DNA of 64,000 bases from Pycnopodia helianthoides (taxonomy: Eukaryota > Echinodermata > Asteroidea > Forcipulatida > Asteriidae), in contig CM063248.1 in NCBI GenBank assembly GCA_032158295.1, positions 14,770,657 to 14,834,656 on the forward strand, written 5' to 3'. A program made the position numbers and the translations under genes. Below are positions 1 through 12,522 of this stretch, in pieces. The stretch's first letter is position 1, and every line of letters starts with the position of its first letter. The notes beneath the pieces were generated by a model, which ran no database searches, was not told the origin of the DNA, and was given only the letters and a program-made list of their open reading frames with translations.

Positions 1-1740
1 TGGTTGCCTCCAAGTTGTCAGTAAAAGGTTGCTCATGTGACATAGGCCCGTAACTATTACAAGAATAGTTCGTATTTGTTCACTGATGTGCTTTCCAATT
101 ATAAAATACTGTAAAAGGCCTAGAGTTTTTTTTTGAATTCTGAATGTCCGTGTCCAATTACCAACCAAGGATTCTTTGGTGTCGGATTTGCACGGAACTC
201 AGTAAGTGTTTATCACACATTGCTTGACAACTTAATAATAGCGTTTTATTGATGGAAACATTTCAACAGCAGAAACACGTCACCAACCGGGGTTGAATAT
301 GAAATAAAGATAACGTTTCGGGCAAACATTCTGCAGCAAAACTGGGAGCTGATTTTTTATGACAAATTTGCAGACGGAAGCCTCGTTCTGATTGAGATTA
401 TAGACTGCTGAGAATTGGTTTTGGTGTAAATATTAGTTAAGAAGTTGTTAATATTGTTGTATTTATTTAAGTTGTTTATATAGTGTACCTTTAAAGAAAA
501 GTGGATATACAAATTATTATAGGCGAGATTTACATCCCGTGTATCAAATAAAAGAAGTAATTATGTATATATTTCTTTTAATGGGGTAGGTTGCCTTCGG
601 ATTGGGCGCTTTGGGCTATATAAAGTGTTTGTTATCAAATGAATATGGTTGGAAAGATGTTTTAAAAGTAGAATATAATGATTCACACAAATATCCCTTG
701 AAATGGTGTGGTTTTCCTTTTTACTATTTGAACTAACACGGTCTGCCATTTTGTGGACCAAAATGTTTGACTCCACAAAATTACGAACCGTGTTAGTTCA
801 CACGAAGTAAAAGAAAAACCACACAATTTCGAGGAATAGTTATTTTGTGTGGATCTTTCCAAACATATATTTTCATAAGAAACGCTTTTATACCCCACAG
901 CGTCAAAATCCGACGGCATTGTGTCTCTTTAAAGTATCCATACTTCTTGCTTTTGAAAAAAATCTTTACAGTAAAGTATAATGGCCCTCATTTTGACTTG
1001 TACATCTGCGACAGGCAATGGCCAAAACTTAGAATTCACAGTAATACTTTTATCTAAGAGATACACAGCACTATAGATTTGAAATTCCTATTCAGAGATG
1101 TTACAATAAACGTGGGGCGCAGAATTAGATTTATGTAGATTTCATAAGTTCATAATCTGTAACTACAATATTAAAACACTACACAGTTATTATTACACAT
1201 TGGTGCAGTGCGTGTATTATATTCTACTACATTATACCCCTTATGTCATTGGTTAGGTAATTTCCACGATTTTGACAATGGGGCAAATTGTTAAAAAACC
1301 GGGGTGTCAAGGGGGGGGGGTAGCAAGTTTGGAAGGGGGGGGGGGTAGATTGATCACACCCCTTTCTGTAATTGATTTGAATGGGGTTCACGCAGTTTAC
1401 CAAACTCGCTTCTCAAACTGTTGTATATAAAACTTGGAGGACCAAACTCAAACATTGATTTCGGTATTTCCTTTCTCCGTGTAAAACGATTGGAGCAATA
1501 GGCCATGTACACAAAATGAAGTGTGGGTGCACAGTGTTTTTTTGTTTGATAATCCTAAGGGTCACCCCACCCCTGTCAGAGAAGGGGAAGGGATTATCCC
1601 CTGTACCCCCTTACATGATCTAATAATACACCTATGCTCCAAGACTGCACGTTGTTGGTGTGCAACCGGCAGCTGAGCAGGCACCGAACGGTCACCATTA
1701 CATGTACTTCCACAAATGGTTATCCCTGTAATGAGAGAGG

Positions 1741-2104
1741 CATATAACCAAACAGACGTATGAAGCTAAACCACGAACCACAACCATGCACGGTCTATGG
1801 AAGCTGCCACTGGTTCCCCGTTTGGTAACCTTAATTTTTAATTTTTTTTTAAACCCGACCCCTAACCTTTACCCTTCCCCTAACCGTAACCCTCACCCTA
1901 ACCCTACCCCATACCCTTCCCCTACCCCGACCCCTACCGCTAACATAGAACGTGCACGATGGTTGTGATTTGTGGTTTAGCTTCATATGTCTCACCTTAA
2001 CCCTAACCTTCCCCCACCCCTACCCTAGCCCTGCAGCTACCACAGAACATGCACGATGGTTGTGATTCGTGATTTAGCTTCATTATGTCTGTTTGGTTAT
2101 ATAG
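1741..2104. mobile_element. Foldback/MITE-like element with telomere-like core
   Basis: The ends are inverted copies: ATAACCAAACAGACGTATGA at the left matches, reversed, GTCTGTTTGGTTAT at the right. The similarity extends inward for about 55 bp through AAGCTAAACCACGAACCACA. The interior (about 1855-1945 and 1995-2030) is a degenerate run of CCCTAA/CCCTAC/CCCTTC units. A third copy of the terminal sequence sits internally at about 1945-1992. No coding capacity is seen, so this is a non-autonomous element. The superfamily is not assigned. Confidence 0.65.
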
Positions 2105-3735
2105 TTTGGTTATACATGTATACATGTATCTCAATGAGATGAAAAATATACTGAGGGTCGTTTGGAAACAAGACTAAGATCCTTCGTGAAACGCAAAAAA
2201 ACAAACCTTTCTATGTTGTCCCCCTTTGTTTCGATAATCAACAACACTTAAGCATGGCCTCACGTAACAAAATATTTCGATTATTTTAATTGAATTGAAG
2301 ACACAAGATTCCAAGGTTGTCTTGAAGTTTTTCATATAATAAAGAAGAGAGAAACCACAGGCGCTGTATGCTCAAAGAAGGTTGGGTAAAAACGCGGTAA
2401 CTTTCATCCTCGCTTGCAAGAATCCAAATGCATGTATCATTCGAGAGGGGAGTGTTTACCCTTCTCTGCACTACAAACGGCCCCGCAACGAAAGCAAATA
2501 TTGACTGGGCCAATACGCCGTATATGCGGACAAGAAGATAATTTTTGGGGGCCCTGTGTGAATGTGGCGTGGCTCAACCGGTTTTTTTTATCGCTCCAGC
2601 CTACGATTTTACCGAGAGTTCCAACTGCCAGTTTTTATTTGCACGGGATGTTATTTACGAGCGAGATTTCTTCAGCGATCGTCTTTATGCGCGATGTTAA
2701 CCCCTTACTCCCTTCGATTGAGAATATGTGGAGGTGTGTTTCTCGCGCCATTGCTTGCTATCTGTAAACGACATTATTGTCATCTTGATAGCGAGACATT
2801 ACACATGTTAAGTCAACATATTCAGCCTCGATTTAGATGCAGTGTCTTTTTTGTCTTGTCTGGATGGTCTGGGGAAGCTGGATGCGTTTTGTGATGTTGG
2901 TTGAATCATCATTTCTATATCGTGTTATCCTGCATACATGGTCCATAATTTTGGAGGTCATGACAAGTATAGCTTGCAGTGTTTCAGCTTCTCTCGGCCC
3001 CATCAGTCACATCCAAGACAGCTGGGATGGGCTGATGAGCTCGTTATACAAACTCTTGTTCAGGATGTGGTGATGTATGATGAAGCTGATTGTACTGCTG
3101 ATCGGCGCAATGCGAACAATCACACATTATGATAATTGTAAACAATTAAATAACCCTGTTTTGAACCCATGGCCCCAACAACCCATCGTCGGTCCTCCAC
3201 CTTCTCCCTCGTCTCATCAGTATCGATGATATTAATATCACACCTCAATATTAAGTTAAAGCCGTTTTTTGTGTCATTGCACCTAACACCAATGTTGACA
3301 CAAATTTTGAACCAAAACGCACAGGAGGTCTGTTCGGGAACCAATGGGTATAGGTATTACATGATCAAACCGGGAACCTATAACAAAAGAGGACAAAAGG
3401 GTCCCCGGTTGGTGGGTGAAGGTTCCCAGTTGGAAAGTGTGTACAAAACCAATGGGAGCTGCTGCCAAAAAGTTCCAGTAAAAACAAAAGAGCATTACAA
3501 TAGGAGGTCCCCAATTGTAGGTGTTGGGGTGCGTGAGCGCTGGCTGAAATGTAATCACATTTTGTGGATTAGTTTTGTATTAACTGTTCACTGATTCTAC
3601 AATGACCAAGGAATAATGTGCGCCAGAAAAAGTGTGATGGCGACCATTATGTTTCAGATGCTGTGTTTTGTGAGGGTTATAAAGGATACATACATTTCTA
3701 GTTGCCATTACACAACGTACACGTGAGCACTCTCT

Positions 3736-3775
3736 GTTAAATCATAGAGAAAGGACCCTTTCTCTATGGTTAAAC
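3736..3775. repeat. Short near-perfect hairpin
   Basis: CATAGAGAAAGG is followed after a 2-3 base loop by CCTTTCTCTATG, with the pairing continuing outward through GTTAA/TTAAAC with one mismatch. The arm total is about 18 bp. It is probably the remnant of a palindromic repeat; it is too short-looped for a typical animal pre-miRNA. Confidence 0.6.
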
Positions 3776-4432
3776 ACAACTGCAAAATAAGTAACCGGGC
3801 AAAATGTCCGTTCTTGCAAGTAATTTCGCAGGGTATGGGACACCTGTCCAAATATATGTTATCAGATGGTATCTTTGATGTGACGGACTAAATGATTGAC
3901 ACATTGTATTATGCATTATGAGTCCCTCAGAGTAGAAAATGAAGAGCATAATTACGCATTTAATTTCTGAACACGATTTATTCATTTTTTAAGTGTTTTG
4001 AAATAATATGATTATGTCACTTAGAGATGTATGACAAAAAACATATTGTAAGCCACAAGTATGATACTGCGACATAATCGTTATATGATAGGGTTAAAGG
4101 TATAGTTGGCAGTCCATTCAAACATAATCCGTGTCTAATGGGCTGGACTGTTCGCTAACCGATGTCGCTTTGTGCGCATGAGCAATTAGACATGCATTGT
4201 CCAGTGGACCATAGTGCTAAATCTCTTATCACTGATTGGTGGAAGGCCAGGAATATCACCAACAAAGAATTTGTGATCATGCGTACTGCATCTTAGTATA
4301 TTTTTGTAACAATTTTGCATATAACGAATACAAGCCTAAAAGTGACCATGAGACTGATATTAGTCATTATCACGTTCGATGTGGGTTTTTGTACAGTGAG
4401 GGCGCTCCTCCACCGTTGCCCAAACAATTCTT

Positions 4433-4582
4433 AGGCCCTTTTCGAAACCAAGGCTTGGGCTTAAGGCTCCGTCAGTTATTTTGAACATGGACGCTTTTGG
4501 TACGGGACTTCCAAGAAGTAGACCATCCCTTAATAGCTGAATTCTTATGACAATGAGCCTGAGCCGCGATTTCGAAAATGGA
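4433..4582. mobile_element. MITE, TTTTCGAAAC-end family (copy 1)
   Basis: The left end GGCCCTTTTCGAAACC and the right end GAGCCGCGATTTCGAAAATGG are imperfect inverted repeats. Internal blocks (GGCTCCGTCAGT, GAACATGGAC, GGTACGGGA) match the copy at 9459-9592 in reverse orientation. No coding potential. One of four related copies in the window. Confidence 0.6.
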
Positions 4583-5081
4583 TTTATTTCATTGAATAGA
4601 GGGAGCCATTCACTCAGCAAAAAATAAATAAAATTAAATAAAAATGAGGCACAGGTAACTAGTAAATAAATAATAATTAGTCGGCAGCCACTTGTACGTT
4701 TTTCAAATGAGTTAAGCTTGTTTTTTTTAAATCAGTCTAAACACATATATTTACAATTTGCAAAGACTGTGTGGTTAAAAAACAGCAAATTTTCAAAAAT
4801 CCTCAAGTTGCATTGCCTAAATATTGAGTAATGCTTTAACACGCGAGACTTGCACACTCTGACCTCTGACCAAGTAAAAGGTAATGTTGGTTCGAAATTG
4901 GTCTGGTACCCCGAGGCATGGATCCGGGTTAAATCTGAGCTGGAATAGACATGTGCATATTTAATTGAGTGCATGATTGGGAAGGTGCACTGAAGTGCTT
5001 GCTCAAGAGTGAGTTTTTTTTAAATCGGTTCTTGGCAAAATAATAGGTAGTCATTGGTAAAAAAAGAAGAAGAGGAAACAA

Positions 5082-5343
5082 GTTAGGCCTGCGCTAAACG
5101 TCGCACGTTTGTCGTGTCGAACTCAAACAGTTGTAAAATTAGGAATTAAATTCGACAAAAGAGCGATGTTTAGCGCAAACCTTTTATTTAAGTTCGGCAC
5201 TGCCGTGTAGCACGGCAAGCCCTGCCGTGCTACACGGTAGCGGCACGACACGGTGACAAACGTCGCGCTCTTGCCGTGTCGAATCGAACTGAAAACATTT
5301 GAGTTCGGCTCGGCAAAAGTGCGACGTTTAGCGCAGGCCTTAT
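5082..5343. mobile_element. PIF/Harbinger-like MITE (copy 1) with central palindrome
   Basis: Termini GGCCTGCGCTAAACGTCGCA are perfect inverted repeats for about 20 bp and continue at lower identity for about 43 bp. The element is flanked by TTA on both sides, the 3-bp TWA target duplication typical of PIF/Harbinger. The centre holds CCGTGTAGCACGGCA paired with TGCCGTGCTACACGG (about 5201-5240). Two further degenerate terminal-like modules lie inside (about 5155-5185 and 5255-5290), so the element looks assembled from repeated ends. No coding capacity. A near-identical inverted copy lies at 9703-9963. Confidence 0.75.
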
Positions 5344-5700
5344 AATGTCAAGAAAATGCAACCATTGCAACTTGTTCGAGAGACGCCGCCCCCATACACA
5401 CGTGCCATGTGCGTGCATAGACAGTTTAGTGACAAACTAAGTCCGTTTCCAAATTAGCGGCTGCAAAAAAAGAAGATAACTAGCGTTGGAGCATAGGCGC
5501 TGCCCATGGCGATAGCCTTAGCCACCACTGCAGCCCTGGCTTATTGCCCGCACAACAGGCAACTCATGACAACTCATAACAATGTATGTTAACAACATTA
5601 AAGATGCAAGAAAACATTGCAAGAAAACATTGAAGAAGGCTCAGATCAAACTATGAACTACCCAGAGGACGCCCTCATGTCGATGCATAGAAACAGAAAG

Positions 5701-5827
5701 GCCGCGTGCAAAAATCAAGTGACTTCGGCTATGGCCGTTGGCTGCAACGACAACGTTGAAGAATAGAACCTTTCGGCTTTCCGGCCGTAGCCACTGCAAA
5801 GGCCATAATTATTTCGGACATGGCTTG
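5701..5827. mobile_element. MITE, GGCCGTGTCCGA-end family (copy, subtype B)
   Basis: A diverged element with GGCCGCGTGC at one end and inverted TCGGACATGGC at the other. The interior is GGCTATGGCCGTTGGCTGCA, and further in ACGACAACGTTGAA, shared with the copy at 60206-60320. No coding capacity. Confidence 0.5.
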
Positions 5828-6777
5828 GGGTTGTTTTCTGTTATGGTCGGACCTCAATGAAATGTACGTTTCTATGATTCTGCACCTTCGTCAGTCCCTG
5901 GACAATATTGGTGCTATGTATTTGCTTTATGTGGAATTTATGATTGGCAATAAAAAAATGATTAGTTCCAAAGCTCACCGAGCTCACTGCTAAACTTCAA
6001 GGGTGTCTGTCTGAAATATCACCCCCGAAATGGGGAAACAGGAATTCAATATCACCAAATCAACAGTGTTTACTTCAAACATTGTTCCAAAATGATTTGA
6101 TTTTTTTTTTACTACAACTGACAAGGCCGAAGTGATTTGATCAAATATTCAAAGGTTTGTTGTATGGTGTATACTGGAACATTTCATTTAGTCTTCATGG
6201 TTCATTATCCAAGGTCCACTAAAAGACAACGAATATATAAACATATAATCGAGCCTTTATTGTTTCATGTGATGAGCCGATTACATGATTTAAACAGTAC
6301 TTCCCTCTTTAACTCGAGTCGTGATGTTGATTAATTAGCAATAATCCTCAGATAGACACGCGACTCACGACGCTCTACAACCAAACATTGTCTCAACTTT
6401 TTGTTTTTACATCACCGTATTTCTTGTATTTAAATACGGATCAGCTCTGGTGTGGTAAAAGCCATACAGCGGCCCGCCATACAATGATTTTTTACGATAT
6501 TGCAACTTTGGGAAAAAACTTATAATGTAGGCCTATTCTGAAATTCACAATTGATTGCAATTTCCCCCAGGAGACAAACTGATAAATATCGAAGGGGAAA
6601 TTAGTTCTTTATCTGAAATATCTTTACTTATCCTTCAAAGGCAATATTACCTCTACATACTGTCAAAATACTGTCAAAATATCATTTTAAGGATCCGCAA
6701 ATATATTGAAATACGCCCGATGTGAACGTGTACAAAATCTGATAGTTTTTCGTAACTATTTTTTATATATTTATGTT

Positions 6778-7110
6778 CATGAAACCAAGGGTGCCTCGTA
6801 AGTGAACTTAATCACTGTAGCTCGCAAGCCTGAGGAAACCTGTTAACAAGGGTGCTTGCTATGTGAACCAGAAACACAGGGGTTAACCCCTACTCTTCCA
6901 CGATAAGTGTTCTGGGTTCTTTTACATGCACTACCAACCCTAGTACATGGGACCAACGGCTTCATGTCCCATCCGAAGGACATAGCAATTGGTAAAGTCT
7001 CTTACTCAATGACACAAGCGCCACGACCGGGACTCGAACCCACACCCTGCTGATCAGAAACACCAGAGCTTGAGTCCGGTGCTCTTAACCGCTATAGAGC
7101 ACGACATGCC
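6778..7110 (-). mobile_element. tRNA-derived SINE, nearly full length (copy 1)
   Basis: Read on the minus strand, the head has tRNA-like pol III promoter boxes. The B box GGTTCGAGTCC is the complement of 7030-7040, and an A-box-like AGCGGTTAAGAGCACCGGAC lies upstream. A conserved body follows (TCCTTCGGATGGGACATGAA, AAAGAACCCAGAACACTTAT) and then a 3' part ending near GGTTTCATGAA. It aligns over its length with the element at 22031-22360. The body resembles the conserved central domains of widespread invertebrate tRNA-SINEs; the exact family is not assigned. Confidence 0.82.
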
Positions 7111-7689
7111 ATGTCTTGTTTTTCATGAAAATGTAGACACCCACATTTTAATTAAATTCACAGGTTTTGAATGTTGAGTTCATTGAAAACTATAGAGGAA
7201 GGGAATAAAATGAAAACTTCCAATATCCAATAATGTATCTGGCTTTTCAGATGAAATAATTTGTCAGCAATGAAGCCATCCATAGAGACACATCATAAAG
7301 CGGACTACCATCGTTCGTTGCAAGTTTTAACCAAATTACCGATAAAACCCTGAAAGCAAATGGGTGTAACTGTAAGAATACTTGATATTCATATAGAGAG
7401 GTCGAAAATAACTTGTGTGGGTTTTGAAGATCGTGTGAAAGAATGTAAGTGTCGTAAACAATAAGTTAAATTTAACGTTTTGTACTCAGTTGTTTTCCGT
7501 TACATACGATACGCGCAGGTCTATAAATTATTCATTACAATAATTCAGATCTTTGTTATGTAAACTGACACTGTTTCGGGACAACTCACACCCCTAATTG
7601 TTCTTGTACAACAATGAAACCGTAGAGTAAGCTGTAATTTAACATCGTAATCATTCCCCAATTAATGTCACAATGTGTACAACCTCTCG

Positions 7690-7960
7690 AAATCAACACA
7701 GACACGACAAGAGGAGGTACACGCACCAGCGCACTCCCCGGCAACATTAGCGTGGCACGCCCGCTCAGCCTAGGCGGGCTGTTCGGTCCTCTGCGCCCGC
7801 ATTGGAATCAACTCACGATCCCATTAAGATAAATGAGACAGGGTGTTTTACCGAGCCATTGCCCTGTGCACACACAAACCCAGCCCCGAGCGCGGCGTAG
7901 CAGGCCAATTTATCCGGCCGTTCGGTACGGGATGAAGGCCCGGTGTTGTCAGAGCTTGCG
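7690..7960. other. GC-rich unassigned block without open frame
   Basis: A GC-richer stretch in an AT-rich surround, with no long open frame and no recognised repeat family. It is a candidate conserved non-coding element downstream of Xlox only on the basis of composition. Confidence 0.25.
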
Positions 7961-8639
7961 ATGAGTGCCCGACATGATCTCAACCGTATTGGTTTTGAAA
8001 ATTACGAAGACGAAACGTGTTGATTAATTGGTGATCCTATTCGACTACGAAATGGCTGTTTGTTCGAAAGCGTCAACTCTTTCTGGCCAAACGTGCCTGG
8101 AGAATTTATTTTGTTTTTAAAGCGGGATATATCCCTTTTTTGGCGGGCCATTTCTTTGCTTTAATGGCTAGAATGAATTGAGACACAAATAAATAGACAT
8201 GACTGAGTTACAGGAGGAAGATTAAATACCTAGAAAAAAGAGTCTCTTGAATGAAAAACAAGTTGAAGTGTTACATTTGGCAGATTTCTCACTCCTTTTG
8301 AATTTTAGGATACTTCCTTAATAAATGAAGATGAACAAATTGCTCAGCAAACATCGACTAAGAGTATGGTAGTTCGGTCTTCGCGGTTGATGAGAACTGT
8401 ACCGTCCTTAGGTCGTTAGAATCAATGCTTTGCGAGGTCTTGGAACACTGGGTTTCAAAGACACGCAACATTGATGACAATTTGTGAACATACTATTTTG
8501 TGGTGATGCAAAAATGTACTGCTATTTGGCGTATTTGGAATTTTCTTTTTTCTTTTTTTACAAAACTGAAAACAATTCAAGCGAAAGGAATGCTCTGGAG
8601 GACTCTTTCTTTTTTCAACTAATTATAAACTCCTGGATG

Positions 8640-8985
8640 GAAGTGTTGTTGGTGCTGTTAGTTTGATGTCGGTGTCTGTTGCTAATGTTGTTGTCACTGC
8701 TGCTGTTGCTGCTACTGTTGATGTCATTATATGCTGCTAATGTTGATGCTGTCAGTGATGTTGTTGTTGTTGCCGCTGCTGCTAGTTGCTGTCAGTGATG
8801 TTGTTATTGAGTGCTGCTGCTGCTGCTGCTGTTGCTGTCAGTGTATGTTGCTAATGTCGATGGTGCTGCTGTTGTTGTTGCTGCTGCTGTTTCTGTTGTC
8901 GTTAATGTTGCTGCTGCTGTTGTGTTGTTGTTGTTTGTTTGTTTTTTTTGTTGTTGCTGATGTTGTTATTGTTGTTGTTCCAACG
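8640..8985. repeat. GTT/GCT trinucleotide microsatellite
   Basis: A long, imperfect run of TGCTGT, TGTTGT and GCTGCT units. It creates a spurious Leu/Cys/Val-rich frame on the plus strand and an Asn/Ser-rich one on the minus strand, neither of which looks like a gene. Confidence 0.9.
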
Positions 8986-9458
8986 AAGATGGAGAAAAAC
9001 AAAATGACCATCCTATGAGTTAAGGTCAATACTGACCTGCTGTCTGAACTCTAGGTCAGTATGACCCAAATGGGTCTGGCCACCTGGGACCAAGGTCTAA
9101 TTAAAATGAAGGTGGTTGATATTGTACCCGTGGCATAATTTCATTTGAAAGTCCAGGTTTAATCAAACAATTTCTTGATAACTTTCGTGGAATTACAAAG
9201 CATCCTACCCCGATAGGCGTTCTTGATAATGTTGTATGATTTATTTTTTGATGTCTAAAGTTTCTTTTAAAGTTTTTTTTACAATAATCTTTTAGAAGGG
9301 TACATTAATTCCCATTGTCTAGTTTGCAGCAAGCAAACCATAAAACCAACCTGTGAAAATGGGGGTCAAAATTTAGTGGTCACAGGTTTTGGTTAAAACA
9401 GGAAAACAGTTAATGTTTTGTGGGAGTTTTTTTATTTCAGTCCCGTCCACACTTAAAA

Positions 9459-9592
9459 TGGCCTGTTTCGAAACCGCGGCTCGGGCTCCGTCCACCTGTT
9501 TGAAATCCCGTACCGAAAGATGGACATGGTCAAAGTTACTGACGGAACCCAAGCTAGAGCCTAAACCGAAGCAGTGTTTTCGAAAATGCCCA
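9459..9592. mobile_element. MITE, TTTTCGAAAC-end family (copy 2)
   Basis: GGCCTGTTTCGAAACCGCGG at the left and CAGTGTTTTCGAAAATGCCC at the right form inverted ends. The interior GGTCAAAGTTACTGACGGAA is the reverse complement of the corresponding block in copy 1. Confidence 0.65.
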
Positions 9593-9702
9593 AAGAAACG
9601 ATCTCAACCATTGACATAGTTGATCATGATCCCCCTTATTTCCCCTCCAAGCCTCGATTTGATTCGTGGATATTATTAAGAAAAAATACAAATGGCCGCA
9701 TG

Positions 9703-9963
9703 ATTAAGGCCTGCGCTAAACGTCGCACTTTTGCCGAGCCGAACTCAAATGTTTTCAGTTCGATTCGACACGGCAAGAGCGCGACGTTTGTCACCGTGTC
9801 GTGCCGCTACCGTGTAGCACGGCAGGGCTTGCCGTGCTACACGGCAGTGCCGAACGTAAATAAAAGGTTTGCGCTAAACGTCGCTCTTTTGTCGAATTTA
9901 ATTCCTAATTTTACAACTGTTTGAGTTCGACACGACAAACGTGCGACGTTTAGCGCAGGCCTA
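9703..9963. mobile_element. PIF/Harbinger-like MITE (copy 2, inverted to copy 1)
   Basis: The reverse complement of the 5082-5343 element with very few differences by eye, including the central palindrome and the internal terminal-like modules. TAA flanks both ends, again a TWA-type duplication. The high identity suggests recent transposition of both copies or local duplication. It overlaps two chance open frames that are not genes. Confidence 0.75.
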
Positions 9964-11527
9964 ACTTGTACTGAAACTTCGCAAAGATAAATGTTTAAAT
10001 ATAATTATTGGTTCTATATATTGAGGCCACTCGAGAAACAACCGATGTTGTTTCCTTCCCTTCAAATTAAAGAATGTTACTTTTAGTTTCAAACCCGTGC
10101 GTTTAATTATCACACTCAAAGGCCACTCAATAAAAAAAGATGTCATTTCGTCTAATCATTTCTGGGCGATTAATTAAACAAGAGAAGCCACTGACGCACA
10201 CAACAACAAAAAATGACAGAAGGATTTGTGCGCCAATCGGTTGATAAAAACCGCTAAAAACGGCTTGGGAGCAGACTACTGGGCCCAGCCATGTGCTGTA
10301 TGGATGAGCCTGGGGTTGGGTTTCCAGCAGGCGGGCTGGATTTGATCAAGTGCCGCTGCGGAACACAGGCGGCTAACTTCAAAGGACGGCGGTGAGTTGT
10401 CAAAGGGCTAGTGGAGTAACCCTCTCCGCTGGTTCGAACCAAAAGGAAATATTGAAACAATATTTTGCGGTGGACGAGCTGCGAGCCGAGGCAAAGTTCA
10501 ACTGCGGTGTACTCCAGCATTTTTTTTTGTCGAGTCCAAAATGCATGCAAGCGATCCATATGAGATTGCTAAGAATATTATTTCTATGGAATTTCTGATG
10601 TCTCTGGTTTGAACAAATATATTGTAAAATAGAGATTGTTTGAGTTTTAGTACTGGCTCACAACAATGCTGGCCGTTACTTTCAGCGTTTTCAAACAAGA
10701 AAGTTACAAGAAAAAACTTTACATACATTCAGACAGATTTTTCATTATAGCTTGCACGCTCATAAGGTTTTTCATCAATTATTTTATGATTTACATTTGT
10801 TATAATGTATGTTTTATCGATTACTATTATACTTCGTTTTCTATCAATTTCCTAGAACCCAACTTAATTTGACGAAAAAACAACTACAATTTTCAAACAA
10901 AAATCCAAAAACATTTAAACTTTAAAATATAACCAAATAAAGCAAAGTCGTTCATAGGCGAACGGACCGTGTTGATTGGCATTGGGATCACTTTGTGTGA
11001 GCAATAAATAAGCCATCTTCTTGAGATAAATTAGTCTTCACTATCTGTTGAAATTGTTTCAAATAAGGCCCCATGTTGAAATCTTAACAAAAACATTATT
11101 AATTGGTGTATTTTTTTTGACGATATGTGTGACAACCATTCGTATCGATTATAGGGGGATCATATCAATATATTCTAGGAGGGAAAACAAACGTGAAATA
11201 TTATAACGTGAAATAAATTGTTTTTCTTATTTATCGTTGAACGTTGCATTTCGTTGTTTAGTTTCAAAAACTTTAAGAAGAAGAACGAAAATCAAATTAC
11301 CTATAGACAGTCGGGGGACCGGAACAGGAGTTGCATTGCATTCGGGCATCGCATTCGTGCGGCTGTGGTTATTCACATTTTTAGCTTTATAGTAAGCAAA
11401 CTATTACACAGCCTTGCAATCAAGGCTAATGGTTCCACCGTAATTGCAACCTCCAACTCGTAATATCGTACAAGACGGTGGAAACGACCAACGATCAAGG
11501 TAACGTACCCCGTACACGTGATTTTTC

Positions 11528-11562
11528 ACTCATTCATTCATTCATTCATTCATTCATTCATT
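11528..11562. repeat. CATT tetranucleotide microsatellite
   Basis: About eight uninterrupted copies of a CATT unit followed by T-rich sequence. Confidence 0.95.
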
Positions 11563-12394
11563 TTTATTAAAAACCAACTGGCAGCACAAAGCTGAATCAT
11601 GTGGCATTACAAGATGAGAAAAGAAAAGTTAAAAACTGCAAATAAAAGATATAAAAAAATAGCAACATCGAAACACATTCTTCGGGTTATGTTGGAATTA
11701 CTTCCAATCAACAATCCATGGTCCGCACCTGGACGTCTTAAGTGTCTTGTAATTTTTGAAAGTATGAGCCCATAATTTCTCTCATCAAAACTAAATACCC
11801 AAATGTTGTTATCATTTTCCAATCACATTTAGAGCTTGAATGCAACATCTACGAAACTCAATGGTGAAAGGGCCTCATTCTTTATGAAATTAATGTTGCA
11901 TTAAACATTAATTAAACTCCCATACTTCAACTACACGTAATGGTGGCATGACATTCTTCCCAGCATGCACAAAGACATTTATTAGTCAGGCGACACTACC
12001 GGCACTGAGTACCTTCAATACCTTCCGTATTCAAGGAACAAGACTAAAGATGGCTGACGAACGATTTAAGTAGATTTGTTGCACAAATTTCCATCTGCGG
12101 TCGCTATTAACAGTGCATACAATATGTCATGTTTTATCAACAAGAACCACCCCCAACATAAATTAACACTTTGTTGTCGAGGTCTCGAGGTATTTCCAAT
12201 TAAAATCCCCCATATATCACACAATAACTGAATTTTGATCAACGTCTGACCTTTGACCCCTTGTGTAAATGTTATAAGACTGATCTCGAGGCAGCCCCTG
12301 TCTACCGATAATTTTTTGGCGGGAAAACAAATACTTTGTTTCGGTTGGTCCGTGTACTCCACCCAGTGATAAAGTACTGATACAACCTGACTAA

Positions 12395-12522
12395 GGCCGT
12401 GCCTGGCGGCTACAGCTACACGACTACGGCTGATTTGACCGCGCCATCGTGTGTTCAAGTATAGCACGTCCTTACCAAACCCTTAGCAACAGTCGTAGCC
12501 GCAGCTGTAACCGCCAATGGGG
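12395..12522. mobile_element. MITE, GGCCGTGTCCGA-end family (copy, subtype A)
   Basis: GGCCGTGCCTGGCGGCTACA at the left is inverted with GCAGCTGTAACCGCCAATGG at the right. The interior block CACGTCCTTACCAAACCCTT matches the element at 59019-59157. Confidence 0.6.

Noticed and set aside
1855..1945. A chromosome end or true telomere repeat
   Set aside because: The units are degenerate, short, and sit between inverted repeats of a mobile element within unique DNA.
2994..3040. Hammerhead core at CTGATGAG
   Set aside because: No GAAA block and no stem II follow within a plausible distance.
8731..9018. Leu/Cys-rich putative membrane protein
   Set aside because: Direct translation of a GTT/GCT microsatellite.
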